DNA from: Rothia nasimurium | GTDB lineage: Bacteria; Actinomycetota; Actinomycetes; Actinomycetales; Micrococcaceae | Length of the DNA stretch: 64,000 nucleotides | NCBI RefSeq assembly: GCF_928392795.1 | Contig: NZ_CAKMTJ010000005.1 | Span: forward strand, 124,001 to 188,000 | Reading direction: 5' to 3' | Shown here: piece by piece, positions 51,565 to 60,705 of the stretch | Position numbering within the stretch: position 1 is the stretch's first letter | How the letters are laid out: each line of letters opens with the position of its first letter | Position numbers and translations under genes: made by a program | Notes under the pieces: generated by a model | The model's database searches: none | What the model was told of the DNA's origin: nothing | Seen by the model: the letters and a program-made list of their open reading frames with translations, nothing else

Positions 51565-52113
51565 ATGACAGCGCAAAACTGTCGGGTGTGCCTACCGGTT
51601 TTCATGATCGGCTCGGTGGCACACCACCCCCAAACTGCTATGGGAAGCAGGGCGGGGAACAAGGGAATAAATCGTGCCCGTCAATCGTGGGGATTCGACG
51701 AGCACAACGGCACCTCGCCGGGACTAGGGGAAAACACCCCGGCGCCCAAGGAGCCAACACTGTGATGTGTTAAGGTGCAGAGCCGCCGCTGCTGGAACTT
51801 ATCGAGCGGCTCTGCCCACCACACACAGAAAATAGCCACCGCACAGGGCCGTTCGCGGGTTCTGTGCCAGGGCAAATACATACAACCCAATACACTTCAG
51901 ATGCTTTCGCAGGCACTGAAACGCAAAGTGCCAACGCTGTTCGTGGGTGGTGGCACACAAGCTACACACTCACCACCGGCAGGCGGCACCTCCAGGGAAG
52001 GGGGAGCTGCTGCCACCAACAGAGGGTAGAGAGGCTCGCACCGCTTTACCGCTAGGGACAACAACGGCCCGGCCCCTGTCACCGCATAGGGGTCGGGCCG
52101 TTGTTGTTCTTTC
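51565..52113 (+). ncRNA. Candidate large structured non-coding RNA
   Basis: No convincing ORF spans this stretch, yet hairpins follow one another: GTGTGCC/GGCACAC with inner ACCG/CGGT (from 51575), CTGCT/AGCAG, GTGC/GCAC, CGCCGGG/CCCGGCG, AACAC/GTGTT, a perfect 10-bp GCAGAGCCGC/GCGGCTCTGC (51777-51815), GCACAG/CTGTGC and GCACT/AGTGC. A strong terminator closes it at 52057-52113 on the plus strand, with no gene upstream in that direction to explain it. TATCTA near 51558 could be its -10 box. I do not recognise RNase P RNA, tmRNA, SRP RNA or 6S RNA signatures. Confidence 0.45.
52057..52113 (+). terminator. Very strong intrinsic terminator upstream of the sigma factor gene
   Basis: GACAACAACGGCCCGGCCCC pairs with GGGGTCGGGCCGTTGTTGT over about 19 bp with one wobble, followed by TCTTTCC. 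Confidence 0.9.
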
Positions 52114-52207
52114 CACAAACTACTGCACACAGGGCATAATCCCGATAGACTAATAGAATGCCCCACCACTCTAACTAGGGGTAACTCGCATAAACCCAGG
52201 GATTTTC

Positions 52208-54601
52208 ATGCAATCACACAACACCGCGCAACCAGCTACTGGCGGCCCCACCGACGAGCTGCTGCTCTCGGACGTCCGCGAAGGCAAGCTTGATTCGTTC
52301 GGCGTTCTGTATGAACGTTACGTGTCGATGGCTCGCGCCATCGCTTATAAGCACACCTCTAACAACACCCTCTCAGAAGACATCGTCTCCGAAGCCTTTG
52401 TGCGTGTGCTTCAGGCCCTCAAGAACGGTAAGGGCCCCCGAACCTTTATGGGGGGCTACCTTGCTACTACCATTGCCCACCTGGCGGCAGAAAATGGCCT
52501 GATTGCCCAAAAAGAAGTGCCCAGCGAAGAAGAGCACCTGGAATCCATGGGCTCGCTGGACGAAACCGTCTTGAAATTACACGAATCAGACGAGCTCATC
52601 AGCGCCTTCACCGGCCTGCCGGAACGCTGGCAGACCGTGCTCTGGATGACCGAGGTTGAAGATAAGAAGCCCCGCGAAGTCGCCCAGACCATGAATCTTT
52701 CTGCCAACGCCGTCTCGGCCCTGGCTACCCGTGCCCGTGAGAGCCTGCGCGAAGGCTTCCTGCGGGCCCACCAGAACGCGCCGAAGACCGACGAGTGTGC
52801 CCAGTACTCACCCCACCTGAGCTCTATGGTGCGTGGCTCCCTGACCAAGAAGCGTAGTGAAGCTCTGCGCCTGCACCTGTCGGTGTGCTCCTACTGCACC
52901 TCGGAATACCTGACCCTGGCCGGTATCAACAAGTCCATGCGTGTTTGGGTTTTCCCCGTGCTGGCGGGCCTGGTGCCCGTTATCACCGACGGTTCCAAGG
53001 TGCTTCTGCCCTTCCTGGCCGGTGGTGTGGCTGGTAGCGCCGCCGCTGGTGCCGGCGCCCAGGGTGGCCTTTTCTCAGGTTTTGGGGGCGGACGCTGGAC
53101 GCCCGGCAGCCAGGCCCTGGCAGGTGCCGCTGCGGTCGTGACCGCTATCGGTGCTGTGGCCGGTGGTATGGCCCTGGTCAATAATTCTTCGGCCGGTTCA
53201 GCGGTTATCAGCGCAGACTCCCAGCTGCAGACCCCTAAAGCCCAGCCGAGCGACGATACTTCAGGCGTTACCGATAGCCTGGTGAACGAGCCCCAGAGCG
53301 TCTCTAGCGGCATGACCGCCGAAACCTTGCGCTCGTCCGTAGCCGTTAACGGGCCCTCAGCTGGCCAGGGCAGCAGCAGCTCTAGCAGTGCTGCCTCTTC
53401 AAGTTCTCTGGCCAATGCGGTGGCGCCGGAAGCTCCTGTTGCGCAGCCGCTTGCTGCTGCCTCGTCCGACGGTAGCTCTGCTTCAACGAACAAGACCGCT
53501 GAGTCTGCTGCATCTAGTGCGAGTGCTCCTGCCACTTCTGAAAATGCTACAGCGTCTCTGACTGAGCCTGTTTCTGCGCAGGTTCCTCTGGCTCCTGCCC
53601 CTGAGTCTTCGGCTGCCCCGGTCACCCCTGAGCTACCTGCTGCTCCCGAAGCCCCTGCTGTTCCCTCGCAGCCGGAAGCTCCTGCCGAGCCGGTCACTCC
53701 CTCTGAGCCAGCCCCTCCGGCAGAACCTGAGACCCCGATTGCTCCCGAGCAGCCTGTGGACCCTGAGGTTCCTGTTGAGCCCGTGGACCCGGAAGTTCCG
53801 GTCGAGCCAGTTGACCCCGAGGTTCCTGTTGAGCCTGTCGATCCGGAAGTTCCCGTTGACCCGGTTGACCCGGAAGTTCCTGTTGAACCTGTGGATCCTG
53901 AGGTTCCCGTTGAGCCCGTTGACCCGGAAGTTCCGGTCGAGCCTGTGGACCCGGTTGAGCCCGAAGTTCCCGTTGAACCGGTCGACCCTGAGGTTCCCGT
54001 GGACCCGGTTGAGCCAGAAGTTCCCGTGGACCCGGTTGAGCCAGAAGTTCCCGTGGACCCGGTTGAGCCAGAAGTTCCCGTGGACCCGGTTGATCCTACT
54101 GATCCTGTCGACCCTGTTGAGCCTGTCGATCCGGAGGTTCCCGTTGAGCCTGTCGATCCGGAAGTTCCGGTCGAGCCCGTTGACCCGGAAGTTCCGGTCG
54201 AGCCCGTTGACCCGGAAGTTCCCGTTGAACCTGTCGATCCTGAGGTCCCCGTAGACCCTGTTGAGCCAGAAGTTCCTGTTGAGCCTGTCGACCCGGTTGA
54301 GCCTGTCGATCCGGTGGATCCCGATACTGGAATCCCTGAGATTCTGGGGCCCCTGGACTGGGTGGGTACTCCGGAGTACTACGAGTTCATCGCTAATACT
54401 CCCTGGGATACCATTGGGCACCCCGTTGGTGACAACCGTATGTGCATCATCACCTTCCTGGTCACTGACTCTGAAGGTGCTGAATTCCCCTCAGGATTTG
54501 GAACCTACCTGCCCCCCATCATCATCGAATCGCCCTATGCCACCTACGTGCTTGAGAGCTACTTTGGCATCAGCCGAATTCAAGACATCACCTGCTACTA
54601 G
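52208..54601 (+). CDS. ECF-type sigma factor fused to anti-sigma zinc finger, membrane span, repeat stalk and external domain
   Basis: 797-residue multi-part protein. Residues about 18-95 are sigma region 2 ([38 protein letters not shown]) and about 125-187 are region 4 ([40 protein letters not shown]). Then Cys197, His223, Cys227 and Cys230 give the zinc-binding anti-sigma pattern (HxxxCxxC preceded by Cys 26 residues earlier). Hydrophobic segments lie at about 245-275 and 301-325. A Ser/Ala/Pro linker leads into about 18 [13 protein letters not shown] repeats (residues 517-705). The last ~90 residues form a compact domain with Cys746 and Cys796. Architecture suggests a membrane-tethered, self-inhibited sigma factor sensing the envelope. 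Confidence 0.85.
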   Translation: MQSHNTAQPATGGPTDELLLSDVREGKLDSFGVLYERYVSMARAIAYKHTSNNTLSEDIVSEAFVRVLQALKNGKGPRTFMGGYLATTIAHLAAENGLIAQKEVPSEEEHLESMGSLDETVLKLHESDELISAFTGLPERWQTVLWMTEVEDKKPREVAQTMNLSANAVSALATRARESLREGFLRAHQNAPKTDECAQYSPHLSSMVRGSLTKKRSEALRLHLSVCSYCTSEYLTLAGINKSMRVWVFPVLAGLVPVITDGSKVLLPFLAGGVAGSAAAGAGAQGGLFSGFGGGRWTPGSQALAGAAAVVTAIGAVAGGMALVNNSSAGSAVISADSQLQTPKAQPSDDTSGVTDSLVNEPQSVSSGMTAETLRSSVAVNGPSAGQGSSSSSSAASSSSLANAVAPEAPVAQPLAAASSDGSSASTNKTAESAASSASAPATSENATASLTEPVSAQVPLAPAPESSAAPVTPELPAAPEAPAVPSQPEAPAEPVTPSEPAPPAEPETPIAPEQPVDPEVPVEPVDPEVPVEPVDPEVPVEPVDPEVPVDPVDPEVPVEPVDPEVPVEPVDPEVPVEPVDPVEPEVPVEPVDPEVPVDPVEPEVPVDPVEPEVPVDPVEPEVPVDPVDPTDPVDPVEPVDPEVPVEPVDPEVPVEPVDPEVPVEPVDPEVPVEPVDPEVPVDPVEPEVPVEPVDPVEPVDPVDPDTGIPEILGPLDWVGTPEYYEFIANTPWDTIGHPVGDNRMCIITFLVTDSEGAEFPSGFGTYLPPIIIESPYATYVLESYFGISRIQDITCY
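53756..54320 (+). repeat. Tandem coding repeat encoding VPVEPVDPE units
   Basis: About 18 units of nominally 27 nt encode Pro/Val/Glu/Asp repeats. Most units differ by synonymous changes, but about three consecutive units around 53994-54085 (VPVDPVEPE type) are identical at the DNA level, suggesting recent slippage or unequal recombination. Confidence 0.9.
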
Positions 54602-54609
54602 GTAAGAAA

Positions 54610-54650
54610 CGCCTACCGGCCCCGCACAAGGGGACTCGGTGGGCGTTTTT
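54610..54650 (+). terminator. Terminator of the sigma fusion gene
   Basis: CGCCTACCG and CGGTGGGCG form a stem enclosing an inner CCCC/GGGG hairpin, followed by TTTTTCT. Confidence 0.85.
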
Positions 54651-54732
54651 CTAAAGCCTCTAGCGGAACACCGGGCACTATCTCAGCTTGGGCATCTAAC
54701 CTAGAAATCAAGACCCCGACGAAAGGACTTTC

Positions 54733-55626
54733 ATGCACAGCCATAACAACGGCCTCAAAACAGCCCTGCTCTTGGGGTCGATGGTAGGTTTCCTACTCCT
54801 TATCGGCGCGGGGCTGGCCTACTTCACCCGAAGCTCAATCTTCATCCTGATATTTGGCCTAATTGGCGTCGGCACCGTCGCCTACACCTACTGGAATTCT
54901 GACAAGCTCGCCATCCGCTCCATGAACGCCTACCCGGTTACCCGCGAGCAGATTCCCGGCCTCTACGCCATCGTTGAAGAGCTCTCAGCTAAGGCCAACC
55001 AGCCCATGCCCAAACTCTACGTTGCCCCGACCATGACCCCTAACGCCTTCGCTACCGGCCGTAACCCCCAGAACGCCGCGGTCTGCTGCACCGAGGGTAT
55101 TCTGCAGCTGCTCGACGAGCGCGAGATGCGCGGTGTGATTGGTCATGAGCTCATGCACGTCTACAACCGCGATATTCTGACCGGTTCAATTGCTGCCGCT
55201 ATCGCCTCCGTCATCGGTACTATCGCCCAGTTTGCTACCTTCGGCGCCATGTTTGGAGGTAACCGCGAAGAGAACCGCGGCGGTGGCCTCGTCTTTACTC
55301 TGCTCATCGCCTTCCTCGCACCCCTGGCCTCAGCCGTTATGCAAATGGCTATTAGCCGCACCCGCGAATATGATGCCGACGAGGACGGCGCCCGCCTCAC
55401 CGGCGACCCGCTGGCGCTAGCGTCCGCCCTGCACAAGCTGGAAAACGGGGTGTCACGCTACCCCATGAACCCCGAGAACCGCCAGACCGCAGGCGCTGCC
55501 TCCATGATGATTGCTAACCCCTTCCGAGGCGGTGGTTCGGTTAAGAACCTGATGGCCACCCACCCGCCCATGGCTGACCGTATCGCCCGCCTCGAAAATA
55601 TGGCTCGTCAGAATGGGCAGCTCTAG
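54733..55626 (+). CDS. htpX: Membrane zinc metalloprotease HtpX (M48B)
   Basis: 297-residue quality-control protease. Two N-terminal helices (residues 11-31 and 35-53), zinc motif His138-Glu-Leu-Met-His142 in IGHELMHVYNRD, a second hydrophobic pair (about 155-170 and 185-205), and the third zinc ligand Glu in SRTREYDADEDGARL. Degrades damaged membrane proteins. Monocistronic between two terminators. Confidence 0.95.
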   Translation: MHSHNNGLKTALLLGSMVGFLLLIGAGLAYFTRSSIFILIFGLIGVGTVAYTYWNSDKLAIRSMNAYPVTREQIPGLYAIVEELSAKANQPMPKLYVAPTMTPNAFATGRNPQNAAVCCTEGILQLLDEREMRGVIGHELMHVYNRDILTGSIAAAIASVIGTIAQFATFGAMFGGNREENRGGGLVFTLLIAFLAPLASAVMQMAISRTREYDADEDGARLTGDPLALASALHKLENGVSRYPMNPENRQTAGAASMMIANPFRGGGSVKNLMATHPPMADRIARLENMARQNGQL

Positions 55627-55683
55627 ACTTCAGGTCACGCTGACTGAAAGTTGACCGTACAAATCTGAACAGGTTAAAGAAGA

Positions 55684-55713
55684 GCTCCCCACCTGCCCGG
55701 GCAGGTGGGGAGC
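55684..55713. terminator. Bidirectional terminator between htpX and the YajQ-type gene
   Basis: GCTCCCCACCTGCCCGGGCAGGTGGGGAGC is almost entirely self-complementary (15-bp arms), shown here as 55684-55713, followed by CTTATAT; the two genes converge on it. Confidence 0.85.
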
Positions 55714-55751
55714 CTTATATCTAGGTGCGGACGCCCCTATGGGGCAGGTGC

Positions 55752-56243
55752 CTAGCGGTAGTTGACGAACTGCAGGTCAACCTCAAGGTCGGCGCCCTTG
55801 AGTAGGGCAATGACGTCCTGCAGGTCATCGCGGGACTTGGAGGTTACGCGCAGCTCATCGCCCTGAATGGTAGCCTTGACCGACTTGGGGCCCTCTTCGC
55901 GAATGAGCTTAGAGATTTTCTTGGCCTGGTCCTGGGCGATACCCTCCTTGATAGAGGACTCAATGCGGTATTCCTTGCCAGAAGCGTAGGGGTCGCCGGA
56001 ATCCAGGGACTTGAGTGAGATGCCGCGCTTGACCAGCTTGGACTGGAAGACATCGAGCACGGCCAGGGCGCGCTCCTCGGAGTTGGCCTTAATCAGGATC
56101 TTTTCGCCGGAGAAATCAATTTCAGCGCCGACACCGCGGAAGTCGTAGCGCTGGGCTACTTCCTTCTGGGCCTGGTTGAGGGCGTTAGAAACTTCCTGCT
56201 TGTCGACCTTTGAAACAACGTCGAATGATGAATCGCTTGCCAC
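55752..56243 (-). CDS. YajQ family nucleotide-binding protein
   Basis: 163-residue protein with the two-domain YajQ fold: [33 protein letters not shown] at the N-terminus, [20 protein letters not shown], and the C-terminal [31 protein letters not shown]. Members bind nucleotides, in some bacteria c-di-GMP, and RNA; the role in actinobacteria is unclear. GTG start at 56243. Confidence 0.93.
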   Translation of the reverse strand: MASDSSFDVVSKVDKQEVSNALNQAQKEVAQRYDFRGVGAEIDFSGEKILIKANSEERALAVLDVFQSKLVKRGISLKSLDSGDPYASGKEYRIESSIKEGIAQDQAKKISKLIREEGPKSVKATIQGDELRVTSKSRDDLQDVIALLKGADLEVDLQFVNYR

Positions 56244-56422
56244 GGGTATTTACCTCTTCTGCTTGTAGACGGTGTGACTTATGCCCCTGACATAACGGTG
56301 CGGGGAGGGGCTTCTCTACAAAGGTACCCTGTTTTTCGGAGGGTATGCAGGTTATCGCAATCGTTATGAAACTGTGACACCATTCTCAGCTAAAGTTCAT
56401 CTTGGTTTGGAAGGATGAAGCT

Positions 56423-56833
56423 ATGGCTGAAAAGAAAACAGCTGCCCACGCTGCAGCCGGCATACAGCCCGGCTCAGGAACCACTCCGGCAGCGCACCAG
56501 GTACTAGCTGTAACTGACGAGACCATGCAGCGAGCCTACGAGGCTCTCCTTGCAGATTTAGTGGCAGACGGCTTTACTGCCGCCGATGCGACTGCCCCGG
56601 CGGGCAGCGGCTCGCCTGAAGTCGAACAGGCCCCAGATTTTACCCGTGGGCTAGGTCAAACCCTGCACGATGCTGATTTGGTCGCTAGATTCGAGGGCGT
56701 GAAAGAAAACCTCTCCCGCGAAATTCGTGGCGGTATGTGCACCCCCGACCAGGCTTATGCCTACCTAGAAAACCTTGAAATATCGCTCCTGCTAGAGCAA
56801 GAAGCCCTGGCGGCAAGCTCTGCATCCAACTAG
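56423..56833 (+). CDS. Hypothetical protein, 136 aa, helical
   Basis: I do not recognise a family. The ATG at 56423 has a GGAAGG site 8 nt upstream; the frame extends to 56402 without one. The protein has a disordered Ala/Thr-rich N-terminus, a helical middle (ETMQRAYEALLADLVADGF), an acidic/proline linker and a helical C-terminus (ARFEGVKENLSREIRGG, PDQAYAYLENLEISLLLEQEALAA). No signal peptide or membrane span. The last gene before tRNA-Tyr. Confidence 0.6.
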   Translation: MAEKKTAAHAAAGIQPGSGTTPAAHQVLAVTDETMQRAYEALLADLVADGFTAADATAPAGSGSPEVEQAPDFTRGLGQTLHDADLVARFEGVKENLSREIRGGMCTPDQAYAYLENLEISLLLEQEALAASSASN

Positions 56834-56914
56834 CCTTACCCCGACCGGCGCCCGCTCTCACAGCGCGCCGGTCGGCCCGCTTAAGTGGTCTTTGCAACAA
56901 AAGCTACTTTCGGT

Positions 56915-56943
56915 TTGGCAAGCTGTCTAAAAGTGTGTAAAGT
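56915..56943 (+). promoter_or_regulatory. Promoter of tRNA-Tyr
   Basis: TTGGCA at 56915-56920 and TAAAGT at 56938-56943 are separated by exactly 17 bp, about 45 nt before the mature tRNA. Confidence 0.6.
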
Positions 56944-56987
56944 ATTCTACTGTTCGCTCAAACGAACACATTCAAGAAATTGAATAC

Positions 56988-57069
56988 GGCAGATTACCCG
57001 AGCGGCCAAAGGGGGCTGACTGTAAATCAGCTGGCATTGCCTACGGGGGTTCAAATCCCTCATCTGCCA
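56988..57069 (+). tRNA. tRNA-Tyr (GTA)
   Basis: Acceptor GGCAGAT pairs with ATCTGCC, discriminator A. Anticodon stem CTGAC-TGTAAAT-CAG region places GTA in the loop. The long variable arm (class II, between the anticodon stem and GGGGGTTCAAATCCCTC) is expected for bacterial tRNA-Tyr. CCA is not encoded. Confidence 0.95.
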
Positions 57070-57074
57070 CAGCG

Positions 57075-57106
57075 AAAATCCCGCCTCACACGAGGCGGGA
57101 TTTTTT
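57075..57106 (+). terminator. Terminator of tRNA-Tyr
   Basis: AAAATCCCGCCTC and GAGGCGGGATTTT form a perfect 13-bp stem around ACAC, ending in TTTTTTA. Confidence 0.93.
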
Positions 57107-57191
57107 ATTCCCCTGGTGAGCTAGCTTCATTATCAGAGAAACCGGCCACAGTCTTTAGACAAGCCCCGATAAAACCGGTAGCGTGTTTCTC

Positions 57192-57572
57192 ATGGCAACC
57201 ATTGAAATTACCCAGGAAAACCTGACCCAGAACGTCGAAAACTCAGACATTCTCTTCCTCGACTTCTGGGCCGATTGGTGCGGCCCCTGCAAGCAGTTCG
57301 GCCCCATCTTTGAAGCTGCATCTGAAAAGCACGCCGACATCACCTTCGGCAAGGTCGACACCGAAGACCAGCAGCAGCTGGCCGCCGCAGCAGGTATCAC
57401 CTCTATCCCCACCATCATGGGCTTCCGCGAGGGCGTTCTCGTCTTCTCTCAGCCCGGCGCCCTGAATGCCCAGCAGCTCGACCAGATTATCGACGCGGTC
57501 AAGGGTCTGGATATGGCCGAGGTACACAAGCAGGTTGCCGAGGCTGAAGCAGCCCAGGCTGAGCAGGCCTAA
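57192..57572 (+). CDS. trxA: Thioredoxin
   Basis: 126-residue cytoplasmic thioredoxin. Active site Cys30-Gly-Pro-Cys33 in FWADWCGPCKQFGP, cis-proline in ITSIPTIMGFREG. The C-terminus carries ~20 extra Ala/Glu-rich residues (VAEAEAAQAEQA), longer than E. coli TrxA. ATG 57192 (MATIEI). Not linked to thioredoxin reductase here. Confidence 0.94.
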   Translation: MATIEITQENLTQNVENSDILFLDFWADWCGPCKQFGPIFEAASEKHADITFGKVDTEDQQQLAAAAGITSIPTIMGFREGVLVFSQPGALNAQQLDQIIDAVKGLDMAEVHKQVAEAEAAQAEQA

Positions 57573-57596
57573 AGCCACTAACTTTCTTTATATTAA

Positions 57597-57627
57597 GTCG
57601 CCCTCCCCCTAATTGGGGGAGGGCGAC
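57597..57627. terminator. Bidirectional terminator between trxA and the AlkA-like gene
   Basis: GTCGCCCTCCCCC and GGGGGAGGGCGAC form a perfect 13-bp stem around TAATT; the two genes converge on it. Confidence 0.85.
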
Positions 57628-57633
57628 TTCGTC

Positions 57634-58659
57634 TTAGAAGGACCGCATATCCTGCGGGGCGTATCTGGGGCCGCGGCGCGGTTCGCTGATCCCGGCGGCC
57701 TTGATGAGGGCCACGACCCGCTGGCGGTGCCCGGCATAGGGAGCAAGTAGCTCTACCATGCGGGCGTCATCGCCGCGGGTACCATCGAAGGCGTAGGTGA
57801 CGTGGTGGGCAAGGTGGTAGTCGCCCACGCTGACGGCGTCGGGGTGGCCGCAGTAGCGTTGCAGGGTTTCTGCGATGGTCCAGGGGCCAATACCGGGAAC
57901 CGAGTTCAGTGCCCGAGCGAGTTCGCTCACGCTGTGCTGGGTGGCAAACCGCTCGAAGGACTCAGCCCGGTTCGCATAGTGCACCATGGCAGATGAGCGG
58001 GAGCGGTCAAAGCCAGCGCGGTGGTAGGCCCAGTCAGGAATCTGGGCAAAGGCGGACGCCTGCGGGAAGATAACAAGCCCCGGCGGCTGGTCGGGGAGCC
58101 CGGTTGCAGGAGCTGGTTCACCGTACTGGCGTAGCAGGGCCCGCATACCTCCCATAGCCTCGATACCGGTGACCCGCTGTTCGGTGATGGCCAGTAGCAG
58201 GTTCTGCGAGAGCAGGCCAATAGAGGATAGCCGCAGCCCCGGCGCCTCGGCCCGGGCCTGCACCAGCCTAGCTGGCAGCTGCCCCCAGGCCTCTGAGGCG
58301 TAGAAGCCGGCCCACCGGTCCTGCTCACCCACCCAGCCCGGCACGCGAGCCGCAAAAGCTTCCAAGGCGGACGCAGATGATGTACCGCTAGGGGAGCTGT
58401 CACCTGCCCAAATCGTTACCTCAATCGGGGCATGCAGGTCGGCGGGGTGCGTCCTGGCAAAACGGACTGCCAGCCCTACCCCGGCTTCGCGGGCCGTTGC
58501 CCAAAAAACTGGGCCTGCAGGGCCCTGAACCTGCCGAAACAGGGGATCAAAAGTACCTCGTTGCAGGGTGGCGAAGGTCTGGCCCAGGTGAACCCGGTGG
58601 GTCGGATCCAGAACAAAATGCGCTCGCAACATGCTCCCCATCGTCTCATACCCGCCCAC
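57634..58659 (-). CDS. DNA-3-methyladenine glycosylase family protein (AlkA-like, HhH-GPD)
   Basis: Base excision repair glycosylase of up to 341 aa. The helix-hairpin-helix GPD region reads LNSVPGIGPWTIAETLQRY followed by the catalytic-Asp segment VSVGDYHLAHHV. The N-terminal ~110 residues are a beta-rich AlkA-type domain with limited conservation. Three in-frame starts (58659, 58641, 58632) are possible and none has a clear ribosome-binding site. No Cys4 iron-sulfur cluster motif is present. Confidence 0.9.
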   Translation of the reverse strand: MGGYETMGSMLRAHFVLDPTHRVHLGQTFATLQRGTFDPLFRQVQGPAGPVFWATAREAGVGLAVRFARTHPADLHAPIEVTIWAGDSSPSGTSSASALEAFAARVPGWVGEQDRWAGFYASEAWGQLPARLVQARAEAPGLRLSSIGLLSQNLLLAITEQRVTGIEAMGGMRALLRQYGEPAPATGLPDQPPGLVIFPQASAFAQIPDWAYHRAGFDRSRSSAMVHYANRAESFERFATQHSVSELARALNSVPGIGPWTIAETLQRYCGHPDAVSVGDYHLAHHVTYAFDGTRGDDARMVELLAPYAGHRQRVVALIKAAGISEPRRGPRYAPQDMRSF

Positions 58660-58749
58660 CCTACCCCGCAGAACTGCCCTGCACTTGTCTATACTCGTAC
58701 AAGAGCCACACAGCCTGTGGCAGGCCCCGTCCCCTGATAAAGAAGGCGC

Positions 58750-60354
58750 ATGAGCTCCTCCCTACTGCCCGCAGAAGCCCACCCCCGTAGAGCCCGCACC
58801 AGCGCAGCGGCTCTTGCCCTGGCTGTATTCGCCCTCTACAGCGTCTACTCCTGGTTGCAGTGGCGGCACTACGTTATACCTTCCTGGGACCTGGGTATCT
58901 TCTCTCAGCTGGCTAAGGCCTATGCCGCCGGGCAGACCCCGATCGTGCCCATCAAGGGGGAGGGGTTCAACCTGCTGGGGGATCACTTCCACCCCGTCAC
59001 CGTGCTCCTAACCCCCTTCTACTGGCTCTGGCCGAGCCCCGCCACCCTGCTCTACGTGCAAAACGGGCTGGTTGCCCTGTCGGTCTACCTGCTGGTGCGC
59101 TTTGCCCAGCGCGTCCTGGCACTCTGGGCAGCCCTGGCTCTTGGAACTGCCTATGCCCTGAGCTTCGGCATCCAGCAGGCCGTTGCTGTCCAGTTCCATG
59201 AGGTCGCCTTCGCCCTACCCCTGCTGGTCATGAGTCTGGGCTACCTGGCGCTCACCCGCCTGACGGACGCTCCCGCCCCCCTCCTGCGCCGCTCTATCTA
59301 TTGGGCAGCGCCCCTGGTCTTCGTCAAAGAGGACGTCGGTATTACGGTTCTCCTCATCGGGCTGGTAGTCCTGGCCCGCACCGGCTGGTTCTCCACCGCA
59401 AGTAGCATTGCTTTTCCCTCGGCGTCCGCCCCGGTACGCCCCCGCCGCGAACGCTACCGCACCCTGCTGCGCTCCTGGGGCAATACCCCCGCGGTCGCCG
59501 AAGCCAGCCTGCTCATGCTCTGGGGAATAGTCTGGCCCCTGCTCGCCATCGGCCTTATCCTGCCCCACTTCAACACCGGGGGAGTCTTCGACTACTCCGA
59601 CAAACTCGACATTGCAGCGGCTATCGGCGACCCGCTTGGCGCCTTCGCCCAGCTCTTCTACCCCTGGCAAAAAACCGCCACGCTCGGGCTGCTCCTACTC
59701 ACCGGCGTCCTGGCCTGGACCGCCAGCCCCCTCGCCCTCATCGCAGCCCCCACCCTCATCTGGCGCTTCCTCTCCCCCCAAGAGGGCTACTGGGAACCCA
59801 CCTGGCACTACAACCTCGTGCTCATGCCCATCGTCTTCACCGCCCTACTCGACGTGCTCGCCCGCGCCACCGCCCGCACACACGTCCCCGCCTACCGGCT
59901 CGGGGCAACACCCGCCGGGCGCACCGTCCGCACAATCCTTGCAACCCTGCGCCACCGCGCCCCGGTAGCCCTGCCCGCGCTCGCCCTTATCGTCAGCCTA
60001 GGATTCCTGCCCAACCAGCCCCTGGTCCAGCTGGCTGATCCGGACTTTGCCACCACTGAGCTTTCCACCGCTGACCAGATGAAGGCCGAAGCTGTCGCCG
60101 CTATCCCAGAAGGTGCCACCGTAGCTGCCGACCTCTCCGTCCTCACCTACCTGGTGCCCAACCATACCGCCTACTGGATCGGCCACTCAGGGGAACCCGG
60201 CCCCGACTACGTGCTCGTCGACAAACTCGGCAGCGCCTGGGGTGGCAACCCACCCACCAGCGCTGTCGCCTATGCCACCGGCCGCTACGGTACCGCTACC
60301 TACGTTCACTACCGCACCATTGGCACCATCGACATCGCCATCCGCACCCGCTAG
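58750..60354 (+). CDS. DUF2079 polytopic membrane protein
   Basis: 534-residue protein with about ten hydrophobic helices. Characteristic conserved polar motifs SWDLGIFSQ, LLGDHFHPV, VQFHEVAFALP and VKEDVGITV mark the DUF2079 family, distant relatives of membrane glycosyltransferases using lipid-linked sugars. The C-terminal ~70 residues are external (ATVAADLSVLTYLVPNHTAYWIG). GAAGG site before the ATG at 58750. Activity unknown. Confidence 0.85.
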   Translation: MSSSLLPAEAHPRRARTSAAALALAVFALYSVYSWLQWRHYVIPSWDLGIFSQLAKAYAAGQTPIVPIKGEGFNLLGDHFHPVTVLLTPFYWLWPSPATLLYVQNGLVALSVYLLVRFAQRVLALWAALALGTAYALSFGIQQAVAVQFHEVAFALPLLVMSLGYLALTRLTDAPAPLLRRSIYWAAPLVFVKEDVGITVLLIGLVVLARTGWFSTASSIAFPSASAPVRPRRERYRTLLRSWGNTPAVAEASLLMLWGIVWPLLAIGLILPHFNTGGVFDYSDKLDIAAAIGDPLGAFAQLFYPWQKTATLGLLLLTGVLAWTASPLALIAAPTLIWRFLSPQEGYWEPTWHYNLVLMPIVFTALLDVLARATARTHVPAYRLGATPAGRTVRTILATLRHRAPVALPALALIVSLGFLPNQPLVQLADPDFATTELSTADQMKAEAVAAIPEGATVAADLSVLTYLVPNHTAYWIGHSGEPGPDYVLVDKLGSAWGGNPPTSAVAYATGRYGTATYVHYRTIGTIDIAIRTR

Positions 60355-60705
60355 CTGTACCCTCTATCACCACCCGGGCCCAAAACGCCCAAACTAGGGT
60401 AGAGTTGAAAACGTAAGACTCGGGAACCCCCGACCATTTCTCTTCAGCGCCCACGCCCGCTACTGGCACACAACCACAGGGCCACGCGCGTTCAACGAAC
60501 ATACTTAGGCTAAGCAGACCGTTGAACCTTCGACTAGAGAACCTGATGTGTAATCAGCTCGCCCAAGCGCGCACCCCTGATAGCCAGCGCCCACGAACCG
60601 AAGACCTCTGATCTTTGAGGCCCCTCGCGAGCATTCCACGGGGACACCCCGTACAGCACCTCCACCTCAGTGAGAGTGCTGAAACCCCACTCGATGAGGA
60701 CAACA
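60355..60705 (+). other. Long hairpin-rich leader of the DEAD-box helicase gene
   Basis: No gene is visible in about 350 bp. Stems include GTTCAACG (60490-60497) with CGTTGAAC (60520-60527) enclosing CTTAG/CTAAG, CTGAT/ATCAG near 60545, and ACGGGG/CCCCGT near 60650. Helicase genes of this type often have long structured, temperature- or self-regulated leaders. Confidence 0.4.

Noticed and set aside
51691..51700. GGATTCGACG, a motif resembling the 5' part of tmRNA
   Set aside because: No tRNA-like T arm, no tag-encoding ORF ending in ALAA and no matching 3' end were found downstream.
51300..52113. RNase P RNA
   Set aside because: The conserved GAGGAAAGTCC block and the ACAGAA/ACCGCC region are missing on both strands; only a loose ACAGAAAATAGCCACCGC similarity exists.
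53756..54320. CRISPR-like array
   Set aside because: The repeats are contiguous in-frame coding units without unique spacers.
53633..54421. 262-codon minus-strand frame across the repeat tract
   Set aside because: It is the antisense image of the VPVEPVDPE repeats ([14 protein letters not shown] repeats) with no ribosome-binding site.
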